In this document: positions 6,740 through 14,205 of the stretch, in pieces | Layout of the letters: every line of letters starts with the position of its first letter | Numbering within the stretch: position 1 is the stretch's first letter | Assembly (NCBI RefSeq): GCF_002149035.1 | Contig: NZ_NGFP01000084.1 | Coordinates: 1 to 33,327 of the forward strand | Direction of reading: 5' to 3' | DNA from: Streptosporangium minutum | Lineage (GTDB): Bacteria > Actinomycetota > Actinomycetes > Streptosporangiales > Streptosporangiaceae | Length of the DNA stretch: 33,327 nt | Translations under genes and position numbers: made by a program | The notes under the pieces: generated by a model | What the model was told of the DNA's origin: nothing | The model's input: the letters and a program-made list of their open reading frames with translations, nothing else | Databases searched by the model: none

Positions 6740-8787
6740 TCCGCCCCACTTTCCTGTTCCGCACGGCGCCATCCATCGCGGAACGACGTCATCACACTGC
6801 TCGGGGCCCGCTCCGCCGCCTCAGCCGGCACGGTCCGCCGCTCGGGTACGGCCTGGCGTACGCGCTTGGGCAGACCGCTGCCGGTGGTGACCCATTCGAC
6901 CTCGGCCGAGTAGGCGGCCTGGCGGTCGGCCGGCGCGACCACCAGCTCGCCGGGCAGGAGCACGATCGCCGTGGTGCCGCCGAAGGGGGAGGGGCGCAGC
7001 GAGACGCGGATGCCGTGCCGGGCGGCGAGCTGCGTCACGACGAACAGGCCGAGCCGGTCGCTGTCGGCCAGGTCGAGCTCCGGTGGGCCGGCCAGCCGCC
7101 GGTTGAGCTGGGCCATCTCGTCCGGGGTGATGCCGAGCCCGCGGTCCTCCACCTCGATGGCGTAGCCCCTGGCCACCATCTCGCCCTGGATGCTCACCGT
7201 GGTGTGCGGGGGAGAGAAGATGGCGGCGTTCTCCACCAGCTCGGCCACGAGGTGGATCACGTCGGTCACGACCGTGCCGATCACCGAGGGCCCCTGCGGC
7301 ACGTTCACCGTCACGCGCTGGTAGTCCTCGACCTCCTCGACGGCGGCGCGGACCACGTCGTAGATCGTGACCGGCGTCCGCCAGCCCCGGCCGGGGACCG
7401 CGCCGGACAGGATGATCAGGCCTTCGGAGTGGCGGCGCATGCGGGTGGTCAGGTGGTCCAGGCCGAACAGGTCGTCGAGGGTCTCCGGGTCGCTGGCCCG
7501 CTGTTCCATCGCCTCCAGCATGGAGAGCTGCCGGTGCAGGAGCGACTGGCTGCGCCTGGCCAGGTTCACGAAGACCTTGTTGACGCTCTTGCGCATCTGG
7601 GCCTGGCCGGCGGCGGCCTCGACGGCGGTCCGCTGGACGGACGAGAACGCCTTGCCGACGTTCACGATCTCGGTGGTGGTGCCGTAGTTCAGCTCCTGGG
7701 CCTCGGAGCAGACGTCCTCGCCCCGGCGGAGCCGCTCGACGACGTCCGGCAGCCGGCTGTGGGCCAGGTCGAGGGCCGCCTGCTGGAGGCCGACGAGCTC
7801 GGTGCCTATCCGGCGGCCGAACCGCACCGAGACGAAGATGGACAGCGCGACCGCGACCAGGCCGAGCCCGGCGGCGATGCCGATCTGGAGCAGGATGCCG
7901 GTGGCCAGCGGCCCGGACCGGTCGCTGATGCCCTTGCTGACGTCTCCGCCGAGGTCGTCGAAGGTGTCGGAGACCTTCGCCGCGACCGTCGCCCAGGAGG
8001 GAGCGGGTTTGCCCGCCGTGGTGACGGCCTTCTCGATCCGCTCGAACGAGGCGTAGGCGCCGGAGTTCTGCAGGCTCCGGTAGAGCTCCTGGAACTCCTC
8101 GTCGAACTGGTTGAAGCCCATGGAGTAGAGCAGCCTGCGGCCGGTGGCCAGCTCGCTGAACTTGGCGCGCTCGTCGGTGCTCATGCTGCCCTCGGCCACG
8201 GCGCCGGCGATCAGCGCGGCCTGCTGGCTGAGCATCTCGCGGCTCCGGCCCATCAGGACGACGGCGCGGGTCTGGTCGTTCAGATCGATGTCCGAGGACA
8301 GCCGGATCTTGTCGTAGACCTCGAAGGCGGCCCCGACGATCGCGTTGTAGGCGTCGAGGGTCTGCGTCTGGCCGGCGGTGCGGGTGTCCACCTCGCTCCG
8401 GATCTCGGTGAGCCGCTCCATCGAGCCCAGGAGCTTGACCAGACGGTCCCGCACGGCCGGGGCCGTACCCTCCCGGAGGGTGGGGGCCAGCCGCTCCAGA
8501 TCCGCCCGGGCGGTGTTCGTCCGGATCCGCTGGGCGTCGAGTTCGGCGCGTGAGATCGTCGAGCCGCCCAGGACGGACAGGGACAGCAGCCGCTCGTGCT
8601 GGATCGCGGTGGTGACCGTCCGGGTGGGGAGGACGCCGCGTTCGTATCCCTCGCGGGCCCGGAGCAGCTCCTGGCCGCTCTGGAGGGTGAGGGTTGCCGC
8701 AAATGCCCAAATCGCCACAAGGGAGACAATCGGCACGATAAGGAGGGTGAAAATCTTGACCCTGATCGAGTGGTTGCGGCCGACCAT
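6736..8787 (-). CDS. cvnA: Conservon sensor kinase-like protein with NIT domain (CvnA-like)
   Basis: This 683-residue membrane protein has a first transmembrane helix (about 10-34), an extracytoplasmic helical nitrate/nitrite-sensing-type (NIT) domain (about 45-290), a second transmembrane helix (about 298-322), a HAMP-like linker and a HATPase_c domain. The N-box is visible in HLVAELVENAAIFSPP, followed by the G1-type motif EDRGLGI and FGGTTAIVLLP. A canonical H-box was not recognised; DHLTTRMRRHSEGL occupies the dimerisation region. ATG 8787 is preferred because GAGG lies 4 nt upstream; a GTG at 8799 is the alternative. The gene overlaps cvnC by 4 nt and is divergent from the SWIM gene. Ligand and output are unknown. 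Confidence 0.88.
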   Translation of the reverse strand: MVGRNHSIRVKIFTLLIVPIVSLVAIWAFAATLTLQSGQELLRAREGYERGVLPTRTVTTAIQHERLLSLSVLGGSTISRAELDAQRIRTNTARADLERLAPTLREGTAPAVRDRLVKLLGSMERLTEIRSEVDTRTAGQTQTLDAYNAIVGAAFEVYDKIRLSSDIDLNDQTRAVVLMGRSREMLSQQAALIAGAVAEGSMSTDERAKFSELATGRRLLYSMGFNQFDEEFQELYRSLQNSGAYASFERIEKAVTTAGKPAPSWATVAAKVSDTFDDLGGDVSKGISDRSGPLATGILLQIGIAAGLGLVAVALSIFVSVRFGRRIGTELVGLQQAALDLAHSRLPDVVERLRRGEDVCSEAQELNYGTTTEIVNVGKAFSSVQRTAVEAAAGQAQMRKSVNKVFVNLARRSQSLLHRQLSMLEAMEQRASDPETLDDLFGLDHLTTRMRRHSEGLIILSGAVPGRGWRTPVTIYDVVRAAVEEVEDYQRVTVNVPQGPSVIGTVVTDVIHLVAELVENAAIFSPPHTTVSIQGEMVARGYAIEVEDRGLGITPDEMAQLNRRLAGPPELDLADSDRLGLFVVTQLAARHGIRVSLRPSPFGGTTAIVLLPGELVVAPADRQAAYSAEVEWVTTGSGLPKRVRQAVPERRTVPAEAAERAPSSVMTSFRDGWRRAEQESGAE

Positions 8788-8953
8788 AATACCTCGCACT
8801 ACAGATATGTGCGGTTAACAGTGGCGAAACCCTAGCAACGCGGATCATCGACGACCAGAGATGCGGGTGATTCATATCAAGAAAGGATTTGTAGCTTTCG
8901 GGTTACTGCGAACCAACGCCGCCCGGGGCACGTCTTCCAGAGAGAGGGGGGAT

Positions 8954-9301
8954 GTGTCCATGAAGCAGATCGCGGACCTGATCGGGCTGGAGGCCGACCG
9001 CGCGGCGGAGGCGGCTCTGGTGCGCGGCGGCGAGCTGGAGAGGTCGGGGGCGGTGCAGCTCGTCAGGTTCAGCCCGTCACTGATCACCGCGGAGGTGGAC
9101 GACGGCGCCGCGTACGTGGAGTTCCGGGTCGTCGACGGGGTCCTGCGCTGGTACTGCACCTGTGCCGAGGGGCGGGGCGGGGCCCTGTGCGCTCACTGCG
9201 TGGCCACGGCTCAGTCGGTCAGGAGGAGGACCGACAGGAAGGCCTCACCCGGGATGTCGTCGCCGACGAGTTCGGCGAGCACGGCGCGGATCACTCTGTA
9301 G
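8954..9301 (+). CDS. SWIM zinc-finger protein, small
   Basis: The protein of about 115 residues contains one SWIM motif, CxCxnCxH, as CTCAEGRGGALCAHC. A beta-rich lead-in of the usual kind precedes it (AAYVEFRVVDGVLRWY). SWIM domains bind zinc and mediate DNA or protein contacts; no other domain is visible. AGGGGGG lies about 3 nt before GTG 8954 and about 9 nt before ATG 8960, so either could be the start. The last 25 residues are Ser/Thr/Arg-rich and unlike a folded tail. In the same DNA the opposite strand has a more protein-like frame (see 9211-9387), so the 3' end may be altered. The gene is divergent from cvnA. Confidence 0.7.
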   Translation: MSMKQIADLIGLEADRAAEAALVRGGELERSGAVQLVRFSPSLITAEVDDGAAYVEFRVVDGVLRWYCTCAEGRGGALCAHCVATAQSVRRRTDRKASPGMSSPTSSASTARITL

Positions 9302-9387
9302 GCCCGGTGCTCCGCGGCCGGATCTCCTTCGCATGCCCTGAGCCGGACCTTCTTTACGCGCCCCAGGTTGACCGACTTGTCTAGTTG
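9211..9387 (-). other. Coding-like open frame without a start codon, possible gene fragment
   Basis: Read leftward, 58 sense codons end in a stop at 9213-9211. The C-terminal part, AVLAELVGDDIPGEAFLSVLL, is a natural-looking mix of acidic and hydrophobic residues, and the frame favours C or G in third positions. There is no ATG upstream within the frame, and the only GTGs lie near the 3' end. It overlaps the odd tail of the SWIM gene. It may be a decayed gene end or chance; I do not recognise a family. Confidence 0.2.
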
Positions 9388-9396
9388 TCAGACAAT
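9368..9396 (+). promoter_or_regulatory. Leaderless promoter with embedded GntR (FadR-type) operator
   Basis: TTGACC (9368-9373) and GACAAT (9391-9396) are separated by 17 nt, and ATG 9403 lies 6 nt beyond the -10, giving a leaderless mRNA. Over the spacer/-10 junction lies the palindrome TTGTCAGACAA (9385-9395). It fits the FadR-subfamily consensus TNGTNNNACNA exactly. A further TTGTC half-site begins at 9377. The operon's second gene encodes a FadR-type GntR regulator, so autoregulation is the simplest reading. Confidence 0.7.
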
Positions 9397-9402
9397 TTGA
9401 GG

Positions 9403-10275
9403 ATGAAGCTCGCCGTCGTGGGTGCCGCCGTGCTCTGGGGCACCGCGGGCACCGCCGGACTGCTCGTCGCCGGCGTCGACCCGATCTCCCTGGCCGCCGC
9501 CCGTCTGGTGATCGGCGGGCTGGTGCTCGCGGTCGCCGTGGGCCCGGCCATCCGATCCCTGCCGCGCCCGGCTGTGCTCCTGCCCGCCGCGGTGGCCGTG
9601 GCCGCGTACCAGCTCTGTTTCTTCGCCGCGGTCAGCCGGACCGGCGTGGCCATCGGCACCGTGGTCGCCATCGGCAGCGGCCCCGTCTTCACCGGCCTGC
9701 TCTCCTGGGCACTGGACCGGGTGCCCCCCACCCGGCGCTGGACCGGGGCGACCGCGGTGGCGATCGCGGGCTGTGCCGTACTCACCGGCGGGGGCGGTGA
9801 GGCACGGCTGGACGGGATCCTGCTCGCGCTGCTCGGCGGCCTGCTCTACGCGTTCTACGCGGTGACGGCGGCCCGGGTGATCGGTACGGGAGCCTCCTCC
9901 GACGCGGTGATGGGCGCCATGTTCGGCGGGGCCGCGGTCGTGATGCTCCCGGTCCTGCTGTGGACGGGCACCGCCTGGCTCACCGAGCCGCGCGGCCTGC
10001 TCACCGCCCTCTATCTCGGCTGCGCCACCACCGCACTGGCCTACATCCTGTACGGCAGGGGCCTGCGCACCACCCCTGTGGCGACCGCCGCCACCCTCGC
10101 GCTCGCCGAGCCCGCGGTCGCCGCCCTGCTCGGCGTCGTGGTTCTCGGCGAGCGGCTCACGCTCATCTCGGCCGCGGGGCTGGTGCTGCTCGGCGCGAGC
10201 CTGGTCGTGGTGGCCCTTCCCGAACGGTGGCCCAGCCGCCAGGGCCGAGCCGCGGCAATAGAGTCGTCGGCGTGA
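9403..10275 (+). CDS. EamA/DMT-family membrane transporter
   Basis: This 290-residue protein is a drug/metabolite transporter superfamily permease with about ten hydrophobic helices in two EamA repeats. The first repeat begins MKLAVVGAAVLWGTAGTAGL. The second begins near LDGILLALLGGLLYAFYAVTAAR and ends with LAEPAVAALLGVVVLGERLT, a typical EamA motif. The family mostly exports amino acids or other small metabolites; the substrate here is unknown. ATG 9403 is favoured because it is preceded by a well-placed promoter and no Shine-Dalgarno; upstream in-frame TTG codons (9385, 9397) fall in the -10 region. The gene overlaps the GntR regulator by GTGA, so the pair is translationally coupled. Confidence 0.88.
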   Translation: MKLAVVGAAVLWGTAGTAGLLVAGVDPISLAAARLVIGGLVLAVAVGPAIRSLPRPAVLLPAAVAVAAYQLCFFAAVSRTGVAIGTVVAIGSGPVFTGLLSWALDRVPPTRRWTGATAVAIAGCAVLTGGGGEARLDGILLALLGGLLYAFYAVTAARVIGTGASSDAVMGAMFGGAAVVMLPVLLWTGTAWLTEPRGLLTALYLGCATTALAYILYGRGLRTTPVATAATLALAEPAVAALLGVVVLGERLTLISAAGLVLLGASLVVVALPERWPSRQGRAAAIESSA

Positions 10276-10895
10276 CCATTCCGCTCCGCCCCGTCTCCGC
10301 CGTCAGCGCCCTCGCCGACGCCCTGCGCCGCCGGGTCCTGTCCGGAGAGATGCCGCCGGGCACCCCGCTGCCGGAACAGGAACTCTCCGCCCTGTACGGC
10401 GTGGCCCGGCCGACCGTCCGGGAGGCTCTGGCCGTGCTCGTGCACGAGGGGTTGCTCAGACGCGAACGGCACCGCAGCGCCCAGGTGGCCGAGGTGACCC
10501 TGGCCGATCTGGACGACCTGATGTTCGTGCGGCGTCCGCTGGAGGACCTGATGGCCACCTCACTGGCCGGGCGGCGGGTGGAGGAGGCGGACGGCGCGCT
10601 GGTGCGGATGGCCGGGCTGCCCGGCGACGCCCCCTGGTCCGACGTGGTGGCCGAGCACATGGCGCTGCACCAGGCGCTGATCGTCGCGGTGGGCAGTCCC
10701 CGGCTGGAGCGGCTCTACGCCGCGCTGGCCGCCGAGACACGCCTGGGCCTGGTACGGCTGCGCGCCGTCTACGCCGACCGGGACGTGCTGGTGGCCGAGC
10801 ACCGGGACCTGCTCGACGTGATCGGCCGGGGACCGGTGGAGACGGCGAGACGGGCCGTGGCCGCGCACCTGGATCACGGCTGGGGCGCGGAGTAG
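10272..10895 (+). CDS. GntR-family regulator, FadR subfamily
   Basis: The protein (207 residues, GTG start overlapping the exporter stop) has an N-terminal GntR winged helix. Its motifs are ALADALRRRVLSGEMPPGTPL, EQELSALYGVARPTVREALAVL and HEGLLRRERHRSAQVAEV. The C-terminal all-helical FCD-type domain contains HMALHQALIVAVGSPRLERLY and AEHRDLLDVI, where FadR-type regulators bind metal and a carboxylate effector. It probably represses the operon through the TTGTCAGACAA palindrome at 9385-9395, with the effector related to the exporter's substrate. That regulatory link is inferred from the operator fit and gene order. Confidence 0.88.
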   Translation: MTIPLRPVSAVSALADALRRRVLSGEMPPGTPLPEQELSALYGVARPTVREALAVLVHEGLLRRERHRSAQVAEVTLADLDDLMFVRRPLEDLMATSLAGRRVEEADGALVRMAGLPGDAPWSDVVAEHMALHQALIVAVGSPRLERLYAALAAETRLGLVRLRAVYADRDVLVAEHRDLLDVIGRGPVETARRAVAAHLDHGWGAE

Positions 10896-11040
10896 CCGTG
10901 CGGGGCGGGCTGGTCACGTGCCCGGGTCGTGGCCAGGGCGCGCGGTAGCGGCCGTGCGGGGGCGGGCGGCGGTCAGGCGCTCGGGTCACCGCCGGGGCGT
11001 GCGGTAGCGGTGCGGGTCGCGTGCCCGCGCCGGTCGCCCG
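10892..11040. repeat. Degenerate tandem repeat, about 2.5 copies of 53-59 bp
   Basis: GTAGCsGTGCGGG-like units start at 10892, 10945 and 11004. Each is followed by a CGGGTC-containing G/C-rich stretch. The first unit begins on the stop codon of the GntR gene. No open frame was recognised in the array. Confidence 0.5.
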
Positions 11041-11055
11041 ACTTGCGTGCTTCTC

Positions 11056-11085
11056 TTGCACCGGATGCCCTGGAGTCGTCACAAT
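11056..11085 (+). promoter_or_regulatory. Leaderless promoter of the small unknown gene
   Basis: TTGCAC (11056-11061) and CACAAT (11080-11085) are spaced by 18 nt, and the -10 ends 7 nt before ATG 11093. No Shine-Dalgarno precedes the ATG. Confidence 0.5.
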
Positions 11086-11092
11086 CGCGGCC

Positions 11093-11437
11093 ATGCACGG
11101 CAATTCAGTGCCGGACTCCTACGTGTATGTCACCGAAGAAGGCGTGACCCGCCACTACGCGGACGGCAGCGTTGACGCCCTCGCGTGGGAGGACGTCGTC
11201 GAGGTGCGCGTCGTGGGTGACCCGGACATCCTGTACATACTCCTCGATCGTGACGGTCAGGGGTGCGTGGTCCCCCAGTCGGCCACCGACACCGCTTTCC
11301 TCGCCCGTCTCCGCTACCTTCCGGATTTCGACCTCGACCGGCTCGGCGAGGCGGTGGACGCCGCCCGCGACGACTACGTCGTCGTCTGGCGCAGCCCCGA
11401 GCCCCCGTCCCCTCTGCCGGATTTCGAGTACGACTAA
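11093..11437 (+). CDS. Small acidic protein of unknown function
   Basis: I do not recognise this 114-residue acidic protein. The N-terminal half looks like a small beta-sheet domain: SYVYVTEEGVTRHYADGSVD, then WEDVVEVRVVGDPDILYILLDRDG. The second half is helical and ends in an acidic, Pro-rich tail (SPEPPSPLPDFEYD). No membrane segment, signal peptide or cysteine cluster is present. The pattern recalls PH-like or immunity-type small domains, but this is only an impression. ATG 11093 is chosen for its fit to the leaderless promoter. It is the last gene before the polysaccharide locus and has its own promoter. Confidence 0.65.
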   Translation: MHGNSVPDSYVYVTEEGVTRHYADGSVDALAWEDVVEVRVVGDPDILYILLDRDGQGCVVPQSATDTAFLARLRYLPDFDLDRLGEAVDAARDDYVVVWRSPEPPSPLPDFEYD

Positions 11438-11558
11438 TTCCTCGTCACCGGGCGGATCGGAAGCGGCAAACTTACATGTTTGGACCGTTCCGTCAAGATG
11501 TTCCGTCTGCCCCACTTAGGCCAGTAGTGGACAGGGGGCAGTATTCCCCTGCCAAATC

Positions 11559-11655
11559 TTGATCACTAGGATTTCCATGGGTATCCACGCTCCTGATGCA
11601 TTAGAGAAATCTGTCAACCAATGAAACGAGGCGGGCGTCTCGTTATCTGTTAACG
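11559..11655 (+). promoter_or_regulatory. Leader of the polysaccharide locus: weak promoter and overlapping hairpins
   Basis: A weak promoter, TTGATC (11559-11564) and TATCCA (11582-11587) with 17-nt spacing, would give a leader of about 90 nt. The leader holds two perfect inverted repeats. AACGAG (11625-11630) pairs with CTCGTT (11639-11644), and CGTTA (11641-11645) pairs with TAACG (11651-11655). They share CGTT and cannot both form, as in attenuator-like switches. A separate repeat, CAAAC-N6-GTTTG, lies at 11467-11482. No known riboswitch class was recognised. Confidence 0.35.
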
Positions 11656-11680
11656 CTGGGGCATCTGGGTGGGGTGGGGT

Positions 11681-13135
11681 ATGAGGGTGGGGACACAGGA
11701 GCCCGCTGTCGCGCTCCTCGGCAGTTCGGTACGCGCCGCTCCGAGCATCTGGACGCGGTCCTACGCAAGGATTCTGCTGGCCGGGGACCTCGCGTGCGCG
11801 GTGGTCGCCTGCGAGGCGGTCCTGGGGGTCCGCCTCTGGTTCGGCGCCTACATCCCGGGGACGGAGGCGCTCCTGGGGCTCGGACTCGCCCTGGCGTGGC
11901 CGTTCTCCCTGGCGGTGGGAGGCGCTTACCGCAAGCGTGCGCATGGTGAGGGGACGGAGGAGTTTCGGGCGGTTTTCGACGGCGGGGTTGGTTTGACCGC
12001 TGCTGTCGCAATAGGGGCTTATGCCACGCAAACAACTATTGCTCGTAGTTTCGTAATGGCGATGTTCCCTCTCGCCCTCATCCTCACGATCATTTTCCGC
12101 TACCGGATGCGCAAGCGGCTCCACCGGCGGCGCTCCTTCGGGGAGTACATGCGCCAGGTGGTCGCCGTCGGGCACCGGGAGTCGGTGCTCGATCTGGTGA
12201 TGCAGCTCCGGAGGCAACCGCACCACGGCATGACGGTGGTCGCCGCGTGCCTGCCGTCGGGCTCGGAGGGCCTGGACATCGACGGGGTCCCGGTCCTCGG
12301 AGGCTTCGGCGACGTCCCCGACGTGGTGGCCGAGGTCAACGCCGACACCGTCGCCATCCTGGCCTGTCCCGAACTGGACGGCGCGGCACTGCGCCGGCTC
12401 GCCTGGGGCCTGGAGGACGCCCGCACCGACCTGTTCGTGGCGCCCGCGCTCATGGACGTGGCGGGCCCGCGCATCAGCATCCGCCCGGTGGCCGGGATGC
12501 CGCTGCTCCACGTCGAGCATCCCGAGTTCGACGGCGCCAAGCACCTCGCCAAGAACCTGTTCGACCGGGTCGGCGCGGGCCTGGCCCTGCTGGTGCTGTC
12601 CGTCCCCATGCTGGTCATCACCCTGCTGATCCGCACGACCAGCACGGGGCCGGCCCTGTTCCGGCAGGTCAGAGTCGGCAGGGGCGGCAGGGAGTTCAAC
12701 GTCGTGAAGTTCCGCACCATGGTCAACGACGCGGAACGGCTCAAGATGGACCTCCAGCGGCAGAACGAGTTCGACGGCGTGCTCTTCAAGATGAGGAACG
12801 ATCCACGGATCACCCGCGTGGGCGCCTTCCTCCGCCGTTACTCCCTCGACGAGCTGCCGCAGCTGCTCAACGTGCTCCGCGGGGAGATGTCGCTGGTCGG
12901 GCCGCGGCCCCCGCTGCCCGAAGAGGTCAAGCAGTACGGCGAGGACGTGCGCCGCCGCCTGGTCGTCAAGCCCGGCATGACCGGCCTGTGGCAGGTCAGC
13001 GGCCGCTCCGACCTGACGTGGGAGGAGTCGGTCCGCCTGGACCTGCGCTACGTCGAGAACTGGTCGCTCTTCCTGGACCTGCAGATCCTCTGGAAAACCT
13101 GGAGCGCCGTCACCGGCGGAGAAGGGGCCTACTAG
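11681..13135 (+). CDS. Polyprenyl-phosphate glycosylphosphotransferase (initiating enzyme)
   Basis: This 484-residue membrane enzyme should transfer a sugar 1-phosphate from a UDP-sugar to undecaprenyl phosphate, starting each lipid-linked repeat unit. The N-terminal half has four hydrophobic helices and a nucleotide-binding-like CoA_binding_3 region. The last 200 residues are the Bac_transf catalytic domain: the hydrophobic stretch after KNLFDRVGAGLALLV, then VKFRTM, LDELPQLLNVLRGEMSLVGPRPP and KPGMTGLWQVSGRSDLTWEE. This is the WbaP/CpsE type. ATG 11681 follows a GGTGGGG stretch; an in-frame GTG at 11669 is possible. It opens the polysaccharide locus, and rmlA follows after 2 nt. Sugar specificity cannot be read from sequence. 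Confidence 0.93.
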   Translation: MRVGTQEPAVALLGSSVRAAPSIWTRSYARILLAGDLACAVVACEAVLGVRLWFGAYIPGTEALLGLGLALAWPFSLAVGGAYRKRAHGEGTEEFRAVFDGGVGLTAAVAIGAYATQTTIARSFVMAMFPLALILTIIFRYRMRKRLHRRRSFGEYMRQVVAVGHRESVLDLVMQLRRQPHHGMTVVAACLPSGSEGLDIDGVPVLGGFGDVPDVVAEVNADTVAILACPELDGAALRRLAWGLEDARTDLFVAPALMDVAGPRISIRPVAGMPLLHVEHPEFDGAKHLAKNLFDRVGAGLALLVLSVPMLVITLLIRTTSTGPALFRQVRVGRGGREFNVVKFRTMVNDAERLKMDLQRQNEFDGVLFKMRNDPRITRVGAFLRRYSLDELPQLLNVLRGEMSLVGPRPPLPEEVKQYGEDVRRRLVVKPGMTGLWQVSGRSDLTWEESVRLDLRYVENWSLFLDLQILWKTWSAVTGGEGAY

Positions 13136-13137
13136 CC

Positions 13138-14205
13138 GTGAAAGCACTCGTGCTCGCCGGGGGGTCGGGCACTCGGCTGAGGCCGATCACCCACACCTCC
13201 GCCAAGCAGCTCGTCCCGGTGGCCAACAAGCCCGTCCTGTTCTACGGGCTTGAGGCCATCGCCGCGGCCGGCATCCGGGAGATCGGGATCGTCGTGGGCG
13301 ACACGCAGGCCGAGATCGAGGCCGCCGTCGGCGACGGCTCCGCGCTCGGCCTGCAGGTGACCTACATCCGCCAGCACGCCCCGCTCGGGCTCGCCCACGC
13401 GGTGCTGATCGCCCGCGACTACCTGGGTGACGACGACTTCGTCATGTATCTCGGCGACAACTTCATCCTCGGTGGCATCAACGGCATCGTCGACCGGTTC
13501 GTCCACGACCGTCCGTCCGCCCAGATCATGCTCACCCGGGTCGGCGACCCTCGCCAGTTCGGCGTCGCGGAGCTCGACGCCGGGGGTCGTGTGGTCGGGC
13601 TGGAGGAGAAGCCGGCCGACCCCAAGAGCGACCTGGCTCTCGTCGGCGTCTACCTGTTCACCCCCGCGATCCACGAGGCGGTGGCCGAGCTCAAGCCGTC
13701 GTGGCGGGGCGAGCTGGAGATCACCGACGCGATCCAGTGGCTGATCCAGGAGGGGCACGAGGTCGAGTCCACCGTCATATCCGGCTACTGGAAGGACACC
13801 GGGAACGTCACCGACATGCTGGAGGTCAACAGGCTGGTCCTGGAGTCCCTGGACGGCCGCGTCGACGGCCGGGTGGACGGCGCCAGCGAGCTGATCGGCA
13901 GGGTGGTCGTCGAGCCGGGCGCCGTGGTCGAGCGCTCCCGCATCGTCGGCCCGGCGATCATCGGCGCCGGAGCCCGGGTCCTGGACAGCTACGTCGGCCC
14001 CTTCACCTCCATCGCCGCCGACTGCGTGGTCAGCGGCAGCGAGATCGAGTACTCGATCGTGCTGCCCCGCTCCTCGATCTCCGGGGTGTCCCGGATCGAG
14101 GCCTCGCTCATCGGCCACGACGTCGAGGTCACCCCGGCCCCCAACACCCCCAGAGCCCACCGTCTCGTGCTGGGCGATCACAGCAAGGTGCAGATCAGCT
14201 CTTGA
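13138..14205 (+). CDS. rmlA: Glucose-1-phosphate thymidylyltransferase, long form
   Basis: The enzyme makes dTDP-glucose from dTTP and glucose 1-phosphate, the first step to dTDP-6-deoxyhexoses. The 355 residues match the long family with a C-terminal left-handed beta-helix found in many actinomycete deoxysugar loci. The signature LAGGSGTRLRP and QLVPVANKPVLFYGLE are present, with YLGDNFILGG and EEKPADPKSDLALVGVY. The C-terminal hexapeptide repeats run from about 240 and end in HRLVLGDHSKVQ. GTG 13138 follows the upstream stop by 2 nt. The stop codon coincides with the end of an IS605-type remnant, so the last residues may be altered. A short in-frame duplication gives GRVDGRVDG near 240-250. 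Confidence 0.92.
   Translation: MKALVLAGGSGTRLRPITHTSAKQLVPVANKPVLFYGLEAIAAAGIREIGIVVGDTQAEIEAAVGDGSALGLQVTYIRQHAPLGLAHAVLIARDYLGDDDFVMYLGDNFILGGINGIVDRFVHDRPSAQIMLTRVGDPRQFGVAELDAGGRVVGLEEKPADPKSDLALVGVYLFTPAIHEAVAELKPSWRGELEITDAIQWLIQEGHEVESTVISGYWKDTGNVTDMLEVNRLVLESLDGRVDGRVDGASELIGRVVVEPGAVVERSRIVGPAIIGAGARVLDSYVGPFTSIAADCVVSGSEIEYSIVLPRSSISGVSRIEASLIGHDVEVTPAPNTPRAHRLVLGDHSKVQISS

Noticed and set aside
7015-8553. 512-codon rightward open frame opposite cvnA
   Set aside because: Low-complexity antisense shadow of the kinase-like gene; no recognisable motif.
9385-9402. TTG codons 9385 or 9397 as exporter start
   Set aside because: They lie in the -10 region and operator; ATG 9403 fits the predicted transcription start.
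11516-13147. 543-codon leftward open frame opposite the glycosylphosphotransferase
   Set aside because: The opposite strand has full Bac_transf motifs; this frame has none.
13853-13882. Short tandem duplication in rmlA (GRVDGRVDG)
   Set aside because: It is in frame, lies in a linker before the beta-helix, and has no likely effect.
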